The notes beneath the pieces are model-generated. The model did no database searches. It saw only the letters and a program-made list of their open reading frames with translations, and was not told where the DNA came from. A stretch of 64,000 nucleotides of DNA, from positions 21,107 through 85,106 of the forward strand of contig JAJDDY010000052.1 of assembly GCA_029260075.1 (NCBI GenBank), written 5' to 3'. This DNA comes from Phycisphaerae bacterium (lineage in GTDB: Bacteria; Planctomycetota; Phycisphaerae; UBA1845). A program made the translations under genes and the position numbers. Below are positions 17,539 through 26,586 of this stretch, piece by piece. Position 1 is the stretch's first letter; each line of letters opens with the position of its first letter.

Positions 17539-19749
17539 TCAAGTGGTCGTGACCAATTCCGATTCGCGCGTAGCGCACCGCGCCTCCGATACCTTCGTCA
17601 CGCTGGCGATAAGATTCTGCGTGTTGAGTACGAGCGCCACTCGGCCGGTTCCGGTCAGCGCGGCTCCGCTGGCAATCTTCAAGCTGGGGAAAATATGTTC
17701 CAGTTCCATGACGATGATCTGCTCGATGCCCAGTGGTCGGTCGATCGCGATGCACACGGTGTCAGATGCGCGGCGGAGAATGATCCAATGCGGATCAGCC
17801 TCGTCGTCGTCCGATTGCTGCTTCGGGAGCAAGTCTTCCAATCGCAGGAACGAGTGTATTTCATTCCGAATGCGGACCGCTTCAAGCCCGCTGGCCAATC
17901 GGTGCGGCGTGTTGTTGGCGGGACGCACCAGCGCCTGAATGTCGCTCGTGGGTATGAAGTATTCACCGCCGGCGATTTCCACCATTAGCGCTCCAGCCAC
18001 AAGCAGCGTTCCGGTTATCGGTATGCGAATGTTGACGGTCGTCCCAACGCCGGCGGTGGAGTCGACCGTAACCTGACCGGACGCCTCCGCGACGTTGCGC
18101 ATCACCACATCCATGCCGACACCGCGTCCGGAGACATCAGTCTGTTGTTCGGCGGTGGAAAGACCGGCGGAAAAAATGAGTCCGCACAGCGCCTGATGAT
18201 CCATGGTGGCGGCGTGCTGAACAGTGATGACACCACCATGGATAGCCTTCTCGCGGACTCGGTCGACGTTGATCCCACGTCCGTCGTCTTCGATAGTGAG
18301 CGAGAAGAATCGCTTGTCGGCGCTAGCGACGAGCCGAATCGTGCCGTGCTCTTGTTTTCCTTGAGCGAGGCGTTCCGCCGGCGTTTCCAATCCGTGGTCG
18401 ATGCTGTTGCGAAGGATGTGCGTGATCGGATCCTTGAGTAGATCGAGCGTGCTGCGGTCCGCCTCGACGTCCTCGCCGACCAACTCCACATGAACCTGCT
18501 TTTGCAGCTTGTCGGCAAGCTCCGTGACCATACGCGGTACTGTACGCAACATGGTGCCAGCCGGTACTTTCCTCAACCCCAGAACGCCTTTTTGCAGCCG
18601 TTGCGACGTGCTCTCGAAGCGTTGGTTGACCGCTTTCATCTCTTGCGTACAGAATTCAGTTCCTGATATTTGTTCGAATTGCCGTCCGAGTACGGAGTAC
18701 TTCTTACTGATCAGAATGAGATCGCCTATATGCACCAGAAACTCGTCGATGCGATCTTGATTGACGCGAAGAATCGTCTTGCGTTGGGAATCATCCCGGG
18801 TCGGTGAGGCCTTGGGTTGCGGCTTATCGTTGGCCGAATCGGCACCCGTGGGCTGCGATTCATCCGCTGGTGGCTTCGCCGTGTTGAGGTGAGATGCGAA
18901 GGCGGAGAATCTCTCGCGTAACGAACCGGCCAGCATCGCGTCGGTGGTCAACCCCGCATCGGCCAGCACTTTGGACTCGGTCGCGAAGTCGTCGAGCAAC
19001 GCTATTCCAGTATCGTCGACGACCGAGACGTTTTTCAGACTTGCCAGCGCTTCGTCCGGGTACGGCTGCTCCATCGCATCTTCGCACGCCCGAAGCCAAT
19101 CGTTGATGCAGGCGATCTCGGAGGATACGTCGACGCCGTTCCACTGCGCCGGCAGCGGTCGGTCGGTGTTCTTAGCGTCTTCGGGATTCGTGCGACCGGC
19201 TACTTCGTCATCGTCGCAGATCTTCACCAAGTCCTCGAGTAACTCGCTGAGTGTGGCGGCGATCTGTTCGCGGTGCGTCAATTCCTCGAATTCTGTTGCC
19301 GCGATGGTTTCTATGATGCGATGAATTAGTTGGGCGGGAACCGCGACGGGGCTTTGCGTTGTGGTGCCCGCGACGCGCTCAAGGATTTCCAACTGGGTCG
19401 GGGTAAGATCGCTCGTACGTATCCCGCCCTCGGCTTGATCGAGCATAAGCTTGATCTCGTCGAGTCCGGTCAGGAGCAACTCCACGACGTCTGCGGTCAC
19501 AGAGAGTTTGTGAGTGCGCAAGCTGTCGAGCATGTCTTCGAAGCGATCGCAGAACCTCGAGGCGTTCTTGACGCCGAAGAATCCGCTGTTGCCTTTGATG
19601 GAATGGACGACGCGGAACGCTTTTTGAATCGTGCTGGGGTTGCTGGGGTTGGATCGCAGCGCGACGAGGTTGCCCTCGAGCTGCTCGATGTCTTCCTTCG
19701 ATTCCTCGAAGAATCCCTGTAGGAGTTCCGGATCCCATTGTTGAGCCAT
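17539..19749 (-). CDS. CheA-like histidine kinase (Hpt-dimerisation-HATPase-CheW)
   Basis: 736 residues. N-terminal Hpt domain with VHSIKGNSGFFG (phosphorylatable His near residue 49). After a long spacer with a second helical region come a kinase core with DPITHILRNSIDHGLETPAERLAQGK (in pieces), ATP lid DDGRGINVDRVREKA and FSAGLSTAEQQTDVSGRGVGMDVV, and a CheW-like C-terminus (LVAGALMVEIAGGEYFIPTS). The order is that of CheA, but no CheW, CheB/R or receptor gene is nearby. It is flanked by a receiver gene upstream (22-base gap) and a receiver-kinase hybrid downstream, suggesting a non-chemotactic phosphorelay. Confidence 0.92.
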   Translation of the reverse strand: MAQQWDPELLQGFFEESKEDIEQLEGNLVALRSNPSNPSTIQKAFRVVHSIKGNSGFFGVKNASRFCDRFEDMLDSLRTHKLSVTADVVELLLTGLDEIKLMLDQAEGGIRTSDLTPTQLEILERVAGTTTQSPVAVPAQLIHRIIETIAATEFEELTHREQIAATLSELLEDLVKICDDDEVAGRTNPEDAKNTDRPLPAQWNGVDVSSEIACINDWLRACEDAMEQPYPDEALASLKNVSVVDDTGIALLDDFATESKVLADAGLTTDAMLAGSLRERFSAFASHLNTAKPPADESQPTGADSANDKPQPKASPTRDDSQRKTILRVNQDRIDEFLVHIGDLILISKKYSVLGRQFEQISGTEFCTQEMKAVNQRFESTSQRLQKGVLGLRKVPAGTMLRTVPRMVTELADKLQKQVHVELVGEDVEADRSTLDLLKDPITHILRNSIDHGLETPAERLAQGKQEHGTIRLVASADKRFFSLTIEDDGRGINVDRVREKAIHGGVITVQHAATMDHQALCGLIFSAGLSTAEQQTDVSGRGVGMDVVMRNVAEASGQVTVDSTAGVGTTVNIRIPITGTLLVAGALMVEIAGGEYFIPTSDIQALVRPANNTPHRLASGLEAVRIRNEIHSFLRLEDLLPKQQSDDDEADPHWIILRRASDTVCIAIDRPLGIEQIIVMELEHIFPSLKIASGAALTGTGRVALVLNTQNLIASVTKVSEARCATRESELVTTT

Positions 19750-19771
19750 TACTTATTCTCTGATCTGGTGC

Positions 19772-20221
19772 TCAAACCTGCACACCGGTTCGGAACTGTT
19801 TCATCATGGCCGCCCAACGGTCGATTCGTTTTGCTGCGCTGTCGACGGCGGCGCACAACTCGTCGACATTCAGCGGTTTGGCAAAGCAATCGCAGGCTCC
19901 AAGTCGCAGGCATCGGAGCAGACGTGTCATGCGTACTTGGCCGCTCATGACGATGACTTGAATCGTTCCGTCACGCTCCTTGATTTCGCGCAAGAGCTCA
20001 TCACCATGCATACCGGGCATCATGATATCAGTGATCAGGACGCGGTAGTCGTTGCAGGATTGTTTTTTCAACGCCTCTTCGGCGCTGTTGGCCGTGTCCA
20101 CTTCATAGCCGAGGAACTTGAGATGTCGCGCGATTTGGTCAGCCAGATCCACCTCATCATCAACGACCAGGACGCTCGCGGGCGCGTGCTTCGGACGTGT
20201 GTCTTGATCTTTGTCAGCCAT
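19772..20221 (-). CDS. Single-domain response regulator
   Basis: About 149 residues from ATG 20221 (an ATG 20 codons upstream is also open). Receiver motifs: VLVVDDEVDLADQIA, phospho-acceptor in LITDIMMPGMHGDELL, VIVMSGQ and KPLNVDEL. Beyond the receiver there is only about 25 residues, so there is no output domain. It is first of three genes in the operon with the CheA-like kinase, whose phosphate it probably receives. Confidence 0.88.
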   Translation of the reverse strand: MADKDQDTRPKHAPASVLVVDDEVDLADQIARHLKFLGYEVDTANSAEEALKKQSCNDYRVLITDIMMPGMHGDELLREIKERDGTIQVIVMSGQVRMTRLLRCLRLGACDCFAKPLNVDELCAAVDSAAKRIDRWAAMMKQFRTGVQV

Positions 20222-20495
20222 GGCGCGGACGCTCTCAATCTGGTTTCGTTGTGTTCCGCAAGTACCGATGTTGGTGTCCATCCCCAGGGACGGCGCTCTT
20301 CAGCCGGTATCGACGTGGAGGTAAACCCACTTGACGATCGCGCGCAGCGCGATGAATCGACCTATGCCGCGAGACGTCGCGGCGGGCGGATCGTACAGGA
20401 AAACCCTGACGGATCACGCGCGTTTGATGCGTGTTCTGGTGGGGCGGGTGATCGAACGTCAGTCGCGCTGCAACGATTGATGGAGCGATCGTTGG

Positions 20496-23400
20496 TTATT
20501 CTTCGTTTGTAAGAAGACGGCGATAGTGTGCGGCTTGCGTGGCGTCGTCCTTGTCTTCGTAGAGCTCGATAAGACGACGCAGCACGGTTCGGATCTGGTT
20601 AGTTTGGTGGGTAGCATTGCCTCGAAGCGCGTCGTATGCGTTGACCAGCAGGGCTTCAGCCTCGGACAACTGCTCCTGACCCATAAGACATTGCCCTAAC
20701 GCGCTTTGAATGATGGCGGACGTGGCGTCTCCGTCGGGGTGGACCAGTCCAGCGATTTCGAGGCACGTGCGCAGTACAGGTTCGGCGTCAGCATAGCGAC
20801 CGTTGTCGTTGAGATCGAACGCGTAAGCCAGCGCCGAGCTAGCGATGCCAAGTTGTCCTTGCCGTGGCGTTCCGCGTCGAACGGCCGCGAGCTCGCTGCA
20901 CAGTTGTTCATGCTGAACATATTCACCGTGATCGAGAAACCAAAACGCGAGGTCGCACATCTTTGCCGCCAGGTCCGCCATGAGCGCCCCGTGTTGATCA
21001 CGCGTTTGGTCGATGATGTTGGTCAGTCGCCTATCGGCTTGATCCGTGTCGCCTGCTTCCCGTAGGAATGCGATCATCCGTGTTTCCAAAAAAGATCGCT
21101 TGATCAAGAGATCCGGCGCGACTTTGCCCATCGCGTTGTTCAGCGTGGCGATGGCCTGATCGAGGTCACCGTTGACCTTGTAGGCCAGGGCGAGTGTATC
21201 GGCAAAATCGATTTCGTTGGAACGTGCGGTCGCGTTTCTCGCCAACGACAACGCTTCAACCGGATCGCTTGAAAGCAAGAGGTAGGCGAGGCTGTTGGTC
21301 GTCCAAAGTGTGTCCGAATCGCGATCACCGAACACCGCTCGCTGCGTAGCGAGCACGCTTCGATAGAGCGTTTCGGATTCCGCGAACTGACCGCTATCTT
21401 GCAGCAGGTTGGCGAGATCGTATCGAGCGAGCAGTGTATCGCGATGTTGTTCACCCAATGCTGCGGACCGCCGAACGGCTACATCTCTGAGCAAAGCTTC
21501 GGCGTCGGGAAGCTTGGCGGCTGAATGCAGCACGGCGACAAGACTGTTCTCGCATTCGATGGTCAGTCGATGCGCGTCACCGACGGTGCGTCGCAGATTG
21601 TCGAGCGATTCGCGACACTGCGTCTCGGCCTCGGTGAGCGTACCCATACTTAACAACAGGCGGCAAAGGCCGGTCGCAGTGCGCAGCGTATCGACGTGAT
21701 CGGCGCCCAATAAGCGTCGCTGCGCGTCCACCGTTTGCCTCAAGAACGATAGTGCCTCATCGAACGCACGCCGCGTGATCAACACGTTGGCGAGGTTATA
21801 CTGCGTACGTAGCGTTTCCGGATGATCTACACCCAGCACGCGCCGCCTCGCCTCCAGGATCGTTCGATGAAGTCGTTCCGATTCCGCCGCGCGACCGGTC
21901 TGGTGAAGGAGTGTCGCGAGATTGTTCATTGTGGAGAGCGTCTCGGGATCGTCGTTGCCGACTGATTGTCGATAGAGTCGCAGCGTCGCGCGATAGATTT
22001 TTTCCGCTTCGACGAGCCGGCCTTGATCCTGCAATACGCCACCGAGATTCTTCATCGTTACCAGCGTGTCCGCGTGCCCTTCACCGAGTACGTCACGCTG
22101 AACGGCGAGCGCTTCGCGATAGAGCGACTCGGCGGTTGTTAGCTCATCCTTGTCTTGCAGCACGGCCGCATAGCTGACTTTGGATCGCAACGTCTCCACG
22201 TTTCGCTCACCGAGTACGCGACGATGGATCGCCAGCGCCGCAGCCGTCTCCTTTTCCGCGCTGGCCAGATCGCCGAGAGATCGAAACGCGCTACCGACAG
22301 CACGCCGTAGCGCGGCCTCGACAAGTGGGTCGTTCTTGGCCTTCACTTCAATACGTTTCGCAGCGGATGTTATCATTTCGCGCACCGTCATCTCGCGACC
22401 CTGCGCTCCCGACGTGTCCACCGTGGCGAGCGTGTCACTAAGAAACGCGCTCACCGCCTGCGCTTCCGTGCGGCGCTGCTCTGCAGTGCGCTCCGCAGTC
22501 AGTGCCCTATCGCGCTCAACCTGCGTTTGGGCAAGAAGGGCCATGCTGACGGCGATGCCGCCCACCAGCGTGAGAAAGACCGCGACCGCGGCGCCCACGA
22601 CCAACTTGTTGCGTCGTGCGAACACCTGAAACTGGTAGGCCATGCTCGTCGGCCGCGCGGTAATCTGCTCGCCTCCGAGGTAGCGCCGAATGTCCTCCGA
22701 AAGCTGTTCGACGGAGGCGTAGCGTTGCTCCGGTTCCTTACGCAGGGCTTTGAGCACAATCACGTCGAGATCGCCTGCGAGGCGTCGGCGCAAACGGTCA
22801 GGACTCAGTTCACGCGCCAATCCGATCGATTCCGGCGTAATCGTATCATCTGTCTCCCCATCGTCTGTCGGAACAGTCGTGCGGGTCATGACCACCGTGC
22901 TTGGACGCTCGGGTAGGTGTTCACAAATGACGTCCGCGACCTTGTGCCACGGCATCGTGCTAAGTTGATACGGACGATGGCCGGTGAGCATCTCGTAGAG
23001 GATGACGCCGAGCGAATAGACATCGCTCGCTGTGGTAACCTGTTCACTGCGAACCTGTTCCGGACTGGCGTAGTCTGGCGTCATCGGTTGCATGGCCGTT
23101 TGCGTGCGCGCCGTCTTCCCGTGCCCATTGTCGTCGAGCAGTTTGGCTATCCCGAAGTCGAGAAGTTGGGGCACGCCTTGCGCGTCGACGAGAATATTCG
23201 AGGGTTTGAGGTCGCGGTGTACGACGAGGTGTTGGTGGGCATACTGAACCGCGGAGCACACGCCCTGAAAAAGCGTCAGGCGATCGTCAATCGACAGCCG
23301 CTTGTCATCGCAATAGTCGTCGATCGGCTGACCGTCGATGTAGTCCATCACCAAGTAGGGTACGCCGCCTTCGGTCGAGCCCCCGTCGTGCAGCCTGGCG

Positions 23401-23846
23401 ATGTTGGGATGATCGAGATTGGCTAGCGTCTGGCGTTCCAACTGAAATCGCCGGAGCAGTTCAAGTCGTCGCTTTTCAGTCTGTAGGAACCGGTCTGACC
23501 TGAGCAGTTTGACCGCGACTTCTTTGTCGTAGGCTTGATCGGCCCGTTCGGCCAGGTAGACCACACCCATCCCGCCGGACGCGATGGGGCGTATCAGTCG
23601 GTAGGGTCCAGCCATCTCGCCGGTGAAATCCTCGGCGAATGACGACATCGCGGCACGTGATCGATCGCTGCCGGGTTCAATAAACCCGGGATCGCTTTCA
23701 TGCGACGAGATCAACGACTCGACTTCCGTGCGCATCTCGGCATCGTCGCCGCATGCCTCGTCGAGGTACGCCGTTCGGCGCGCCGGTTCCTGCTTCAAGG
23801 CTTCGTGGAAAACCTCTTTGATCTGTTGCCAACGCTTGGGGTCCAT
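20496..23846 (-). CDS. Membrane-anchored Ser/Thr protein kinase with TPR sensor
   Basis: 1116 residues. The N-terminal leader (WQQIKEVFHEALKQEPARRTAYLDEACGDD, in pieces) is the usual opening of planctomycete/acidobacterial PknB-type kinases. Kinase motifs: G-loop ASGGMGVVYLAERA, VAVKLL, HRDLKPSN, DFGIAKLLD, and YASPEQV. One transmembrane helix follows near residue 415-440 (LVVGAAVAVFLTLVGGIAVSMALL). The remainder is about a dozen TPRs of the Kinesin-light-chain type (ETLSTMNNLATLLHQTGR, DTLLARYDLANLLQDSGQF). The TPR part should lie outside the membrane and bind a partner. The gene directly follows the ECF sigma gene, the conserved pairing in this group. Confidence 0.93.
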   Translation of the reverse strand: MDPKRWQQIKEVFHEALKQEPARRTAYLDEACGDDAEMRTEVESLISSHESDPGFIEPGSDRSRAAMSSFAEDFTGEMAGPYRLIRPIASGGMGVVYLAERADQAYDKEVAVKLLRSDRFLQTEKRRLELLRRFQLERQTLANLDHPNIARLHDGGSTEGGVPYLVMDYIDGQPIDDYCDDKRLSIDDRLTLFQGVCSAVQYAHQHLVVHRDLKPSNILVDAQGVPQLLDFGIAKLLDDNGHGKTARTQTAMQPMTPDYASPEQVRSEQVTTASDVYSLGVILYEMLTGHRPYQLSTMPWHKVADVICEHLPERPSTVVMTRTTVPTDDGETDDTITPESIGLARELSPDRLRRRLAGDLDVIVLKALRKEPEQRYASVEQLSEDIRRYLGGEQITARPTSMAYQFQVFARRNKLVVGAAVAVFLTLVGGIAVSMALLAQTQVERDRALTAERTAEQRRTEAQAVSAFLSDTLATVDTSGAQGREMTVREMITSAAKRIEVKAKNDPLVEAALRRAVGSAFRSLGDLASAEKETAAALAIHRRVLGERNVETLRSKVSYAAVLQDKDELTTAESLYREALAVQRDVLGEGHADTLVTMKNLGGVLQDQGRLVEAEKIYRATLRLYRQSVGNDDPETLSTMNNLATLLHQTGRAAESERLHRTILEARRRVLGVDHPETLRTQYNLANVLITRRAFDEALSFLRQTVDAQRRLLGADHVDTLRTATGLCRLLLSMGTLTEAETQCRESLDNLRRTVGDAHRLTIECENSLVAVLHSAAKLPDAEALLRDVAVRRSAALGEQHRDTLLARYDLANLLQDSGQFAESETLYRSVLATQRAVFGDRDSDTLWTTNSLAYLLLSSDPVEALSLARNATARSNEIDFADTLALAYKVNGDLDQAIATLNNAMGKVAPDLLIKRSFLETRMIAFLREAGDTDQADRRLTNIIDQTRDQHGALMADLAAKMCDLAFWFLDHGEYVQHEQLCSELAAVRRGTPRQGQLGIASSALAYAFDLNDNGRYADAEPVLRTCLEIAGLVHPDGDATSAIIQSALGQCLMGQEQLSEAEALLVNAYDALRGNATHQTNQIRTVLRRLIELYEDKDDATQAAHYRRLLTNEE

Positions 23847-23899
23847 GATGTGTTGCTTATCGGCAGGGCTGGGCTGTTCACCCGTCGTCGGCCCGCTGT

Positions 23900-24484
23900 T
23901 TATTGCTTGGCCTCATCGCCGTCGATCTCCCGCCGCAGCCACGCCTTGGCGATCGTCCATTCACGTTTGACCGTGGCCGGCGAAATGCCAATGACTTCAG
24001 CGGTTTCTTCGATGGTCAACCCACCGAAGAACCGAAGCTCGACGACCTGCGCCTGCTGCGGGTCGAACGACGCCAGATGGCCCATGGCTTCATCGAGGGC
24101 CTCAAGATCGATGGGTCGCTCGCCCGCCGCCACCGCGCCATAGTCAAGCGTAATCCGTCCGCGCCCGCCGCCGCGTTTGGCTGCACCGTGCTTACGCGCG
24201 TGATCGACCAAGATTCGGCGCATCATGCGTGCCGCGACGCCGAGGAACTGGGCGCGATGCTGCCAATTGGCGCTGCGCTGGTCGACCATACGAAGGTACG
24301 CTTCATGAACCAGGCCGGTGCTGTCGAGCGTGTGGTCCTTCCGCTCGCGCCGCAGCACCCGGTCAGCCATGACCCGAAGTTCGCGGTATACAAGCGGCAT
24401 GAGTTCGTTAAGGGCGTCATTATCGCCCCCACTGAGTTCGTGAAGAAGCCGTGTTATTTGCCCAGTAGGCGGTTTGGCTGTCAA
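23900..24484 (-). CDS. ECF sigma factor (TIGR02999-like)
   Basis: About 195 residues from TTG 24484, chosen because GGGGGA stands nine bases before it; the frame is open another 40 codons upstream but those residues are not family-like. Sigma region 2: ALNELMPLVYRELRVMADR, LVHEAYLRMVDQ and WQHRAQFLGVAARMMRRILVDHAR. Region 4: QAQVVELRFFGGLTIEETAEVIGISPATVKREW. This is the ECF group found beside Ser/Thr kinases in Planctomycetes and Acidobacteria, often without an anti-sigma factor. The 53-base gap to the kinase gene supports co-transcription and control by phosphorylation (inference). Confidence 0.92.
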   Translation of the reverse strand: MTAKPPTGQITRLLHELSGGDNDALNELMPLVYRELRVMADRVLRRERKDHTLDSTGLVHEAYLRMVDQRSANWQHRAQFLGVAARMMRRILVDHARKHGAAKRGGGRGRITLDYGAVAAGERPIDLEALDEAMGHLASFDPQQAQVVELRFFGGLTIEETAEVIGISPATVKREWTIAKAWLRREIDGDEAKQ

Positions 24485-24730
24485 CGTCCCGGTTCCCCCA
24501 AAAAAATCCCAAGGGTTATGAGCCAATCGCTGCCTGATTCTCGCTATAGCTGATAGGAACCGCAAGTGGTCGTCACGAACATCCGGCCAACTGATCCGGA
24601 GCACAGTGACGAGCGAAACGATACGGCCGGTCGACGACGACCGGACACGAGTAGATGGGTGTCTCGAGGTTCACGCCAATCGGACGCCTGGCGTGGCCTT
24701 GGGCGCCCACCTTTCTACTCTTCAGAATTC

Positions 24731-24959
24731 GATACCGGCTATCTTGGGGGGGATGGCCGGTATCACGGTTTTTTGCTTCACGAGGCCTTCGCTCGGCCTG
24801 GCCAATTCGCGGCGTACGCGAACGTCAGCCTTGGGGACCAGGGGCCGCGTGAAATGGTTTTTCTGCCACCTGGCAGCCACAATCAGACCAACCTCACCTG
24901 TGCGCCTCCAACCACTGGTAAGGGAAAGGCCCTGACGCTACCCAGCGGCAGGGCTTTTT
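24731..24959 (+). ncRNA. Candidate structured RNA
   Basis: Five local stems in 230 bases. GATACCGGC (24731) pairs with GCCGGTATC (24756), with T6 following shortly. AGGCC (24783) pairs with GGCCT (24795). TTCGCG (24806) pairs with CGCGAA (24817). CTGCCA (24863) pairs with TGGCAG (24871). The last, GCCCTG (24929) with CAGGGC (24949), ends in T5. No ORF with family character overlaps. I cannot match it to a known RNA family; the orientation is taken from the terminator. Confidence 0.35.
24929..24959 (+). terminator. Rho-independent terminator
   Basis: GCCCTG-A-CGCT pairs with AGCG-G-CAGGGC around an ACCC loop, followed by TTTTT. It terminates + strand transcription, yet no + strand protein gene ends here. 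Confidence 0.7.
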
Positions 24960-25327
24960 GCATTTCGGCATCGCCGGCGTGAAGACCGCATAGCATCAGC
25001 AGCGGTCGATCCCGTCCGAAGCCAGCGGGAATCGTTGTAGGGTATTGACGGAGACGGCAAGATCCGCCAGAATGCGCCGTTCCAGCCACCGTGGCGCCGC
25101 GAGCGGCGTTCGTGGTGGTGTTTCGATTGAGCGGTTCGTGCCGGCGGGTTCAGACCGGCGGTGGCGACACAGTTGTGCTGGTCGTATTGCCTGCATCGAC
25201 TCAATCGCGACTGTGCTTGTTCAACTTGGCGTAGTATGGGGTTTGGATCCCGTGCTGCTGTTCGGCCTGAGCCTGGGGACGCAGGAGTCCTCCGGCGGAG
25301 CGCGGACATTCAGCGGAGCGATACATC

Positions 25328-25645
25328 GTGTTTGCAATCATCAGTGACGGATCCCATCAATATCGAGTCGAGGAGGGGCAACTGCTCGACATCGAGCGTA
25401 AAGACCTTGCCGAAGACGCCAAGACCATCGATTTCGATCGCGTGTTGCTAGTAGGTGGTACGGAAGACGCCGTACGCATCGGGCAACCGACGGTCGAAGG
25501 CGCCAAAGTGGTCGCGGCCGTCGTCGAAGAGTTCAAAGGCGACAAGCTGATCATCCAAAAACGCCGCCGCCGCAAGGGCTATCGCCTCAAGAAGGGTCAC
25601 CGCCAACGCTACCTCCGAGTCAAGATCGACAAGATCGAAGCGTAG
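25328..25645 (+). CDS. rplU: 50S ribosomal protein L21
   Basis: 105 residues from GTG 25328. L21 binds 23S rRNA in the large subunit. MFAIISDGSHQYRVEEGQLLDIER and the C-terminal KRRRRKGYRLKKGHRQRYLRVKI (in pieces) are diagnostic. Length is normal. The usual partner rpmA (L27) does not follow; instead a family A repeat begins 33 bases after the stop. Confidence 0.96.
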   Translation: MFAIISDGSHQYRVEEGQLLDIERKDLAEDAKTIDFDRVLLVGGTEDAVRIGQPTVEGAKVVAAVVEEFKGDKLIIQKRRRRKGYRLKKGHRQRYLRVKIDKIEA

Positions 25646-25677
25646 TGTTCTGCCACACATCGAATGACGGGTTTATC

Positions 25678-25754
25678 GAGCCGCGACCGTAAGGAAGCGG
25701 AGGCTTGAATCCGCTCGTGACAATTTGAAAGCGCCGCCTCACGGTCGAGGATCG
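25678..25754 (-). repeat. Palindromic repeat family A, copy 3
   Basis: GAGCCGCGACCGTAAGGAAG at the left and CCGCCTCACGGTCG at the right, with an internal GTGACAATTTGAAAG. It matches the reverse complement of copy 2. It lies in the gap between rplU and the convergent glycosyltransferase gene. Confidence 0.7.
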
Positions 25755-25803
25755 GATCGAACGAACCGGTCACTTGACTCGTGACAGAACAGTAGAGCCA
25801 AAC

Positions 25804-26526
25804 CTAACTTCGCAATCCGAAACCCAGAAGAAAAATCGGCCGGAGCATGCTCCACCAGCCCACGATCGGGATCATTTTCGTTTGCCCTAGTTTTTTTGCC
25901 GGATAGATCTTCGTACACGGCACCTCGCGATGGCGGTAGCTGAGTTTCAGCACCTTCCAGAGTAGGTAGACCTCCAAACCGTAGGCGTCAAGCCAAGGTT
26001 GATCGAGCTTGATTCGTGGATCGTCAATAAGCGATGGACGAAACGCCCGGAAACCGTTTGTGCTTTCCGTAAGCTTCTTGCCGGTGAACACGCTCATCAA
26101 CCACGGATGCCATCGCGTCGCCACTCTTCGGTACAATGGCATGTCGCCGCCGCACCGCCCGCCGCTTAGGTAGCGCGAACCGATCACGAAATCGCTCTGT
26201 CCGTCACAGATGGGGTCGACAAGGTGGGGTATCTCGTCCGGATTATCCTTGTTGTTGCCAGCCAATATGACAATGATGTCGAAGTGACGCGTCCGGGCGG
26301 TTTCAATGCCTTGGCGAAGGGCGGCGCCGACGCCCATCCTCCGCCCGGTCGACAGCACTTCGGCGCCGTGCTCGCTCGCAACGATGGCCGTATCGTCCGT
26401 GGATCCATCATCGAGAACCAGAATCGTATCCACGAGGCCCGCGTCGATGCGCCGCACCACATGGTCGATTTTCTTGGCCTCGTTGTAGGCCGGAACCAAG
26501 GCAATGAGTTTCTGACCCTTGTACAT
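25804..26526 (-). CDS. Family 2 glycosyltransferase
   Basis: 240 residues, start fixed by GAGGAG six bases before the ATG. Motifs: LIALVPAYNEAKKIDHVV, VDTILVLDDGSTDDT (nucleotide-sugar Asp), GVGAALRQGIE and ILAGNNKDNPDEI, where the usual DAD/DGQ is replaced by AGNN. GSRYLSGG and TNGFRAFRPSL are typical of the DPM1-like branch. It is cytoplasmic with a C-terminal hydrophobic patch. It is last of three co-directional genes with acyltransferase and dehydrogenase, so probably acts in surface glycan synthesis. The NN at the metal site deserves attention. Confidence 0.88.
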   Translation of the reverse strand: MYKGQKLIALVPAYNEAKKIDHVVRRIDAGLVDTILVLDDGSTDDTAIVASEHGAEVLSTGRRMGVGAALRQGIETARTRHFDIIVILAGNNKDNPDEIPHLVDPICDGQSDFVIGSRYLSGGRCGGDMPLYRRVATRWHPWLMSVFTGKKLTESTNGFRAFRPSLIDDPRIKLDQPWLDAYGLEVYLLWKVLKLSYRHREVPCTKIYPAKKLGQTKMIPIVGWWSMLRPIFLLGFGLRS

Positions 26527-26586
26527 GACGTTCTCCTCAGCCCGACTCCGCCCGCTCGCCGCCTGATTCGACTCACATGATCAGTG

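Larger units (their letters stand above)
24485..25327. other. Long intergenic region between ECF sigma and rplU
   Basis: About 840 bases with no convincing coding frame on either strand. The part 24731-24959 is hairpin-rich and ends in a strong terminator (listed separately). From 25000 to 25327 I see only leader sequence for rplU. Confidence 0.5.

Noticed and set aside
24566..24982. + strand ORFs over the hairpin-rich region
   Set aside because: No recognisable domain, no supported start, and they run through the terminator.
25646..25803. rpmA (L27) after rplU
   Set aside because: Looked for the usual L21-L27 pair; only a family A repeat is present.
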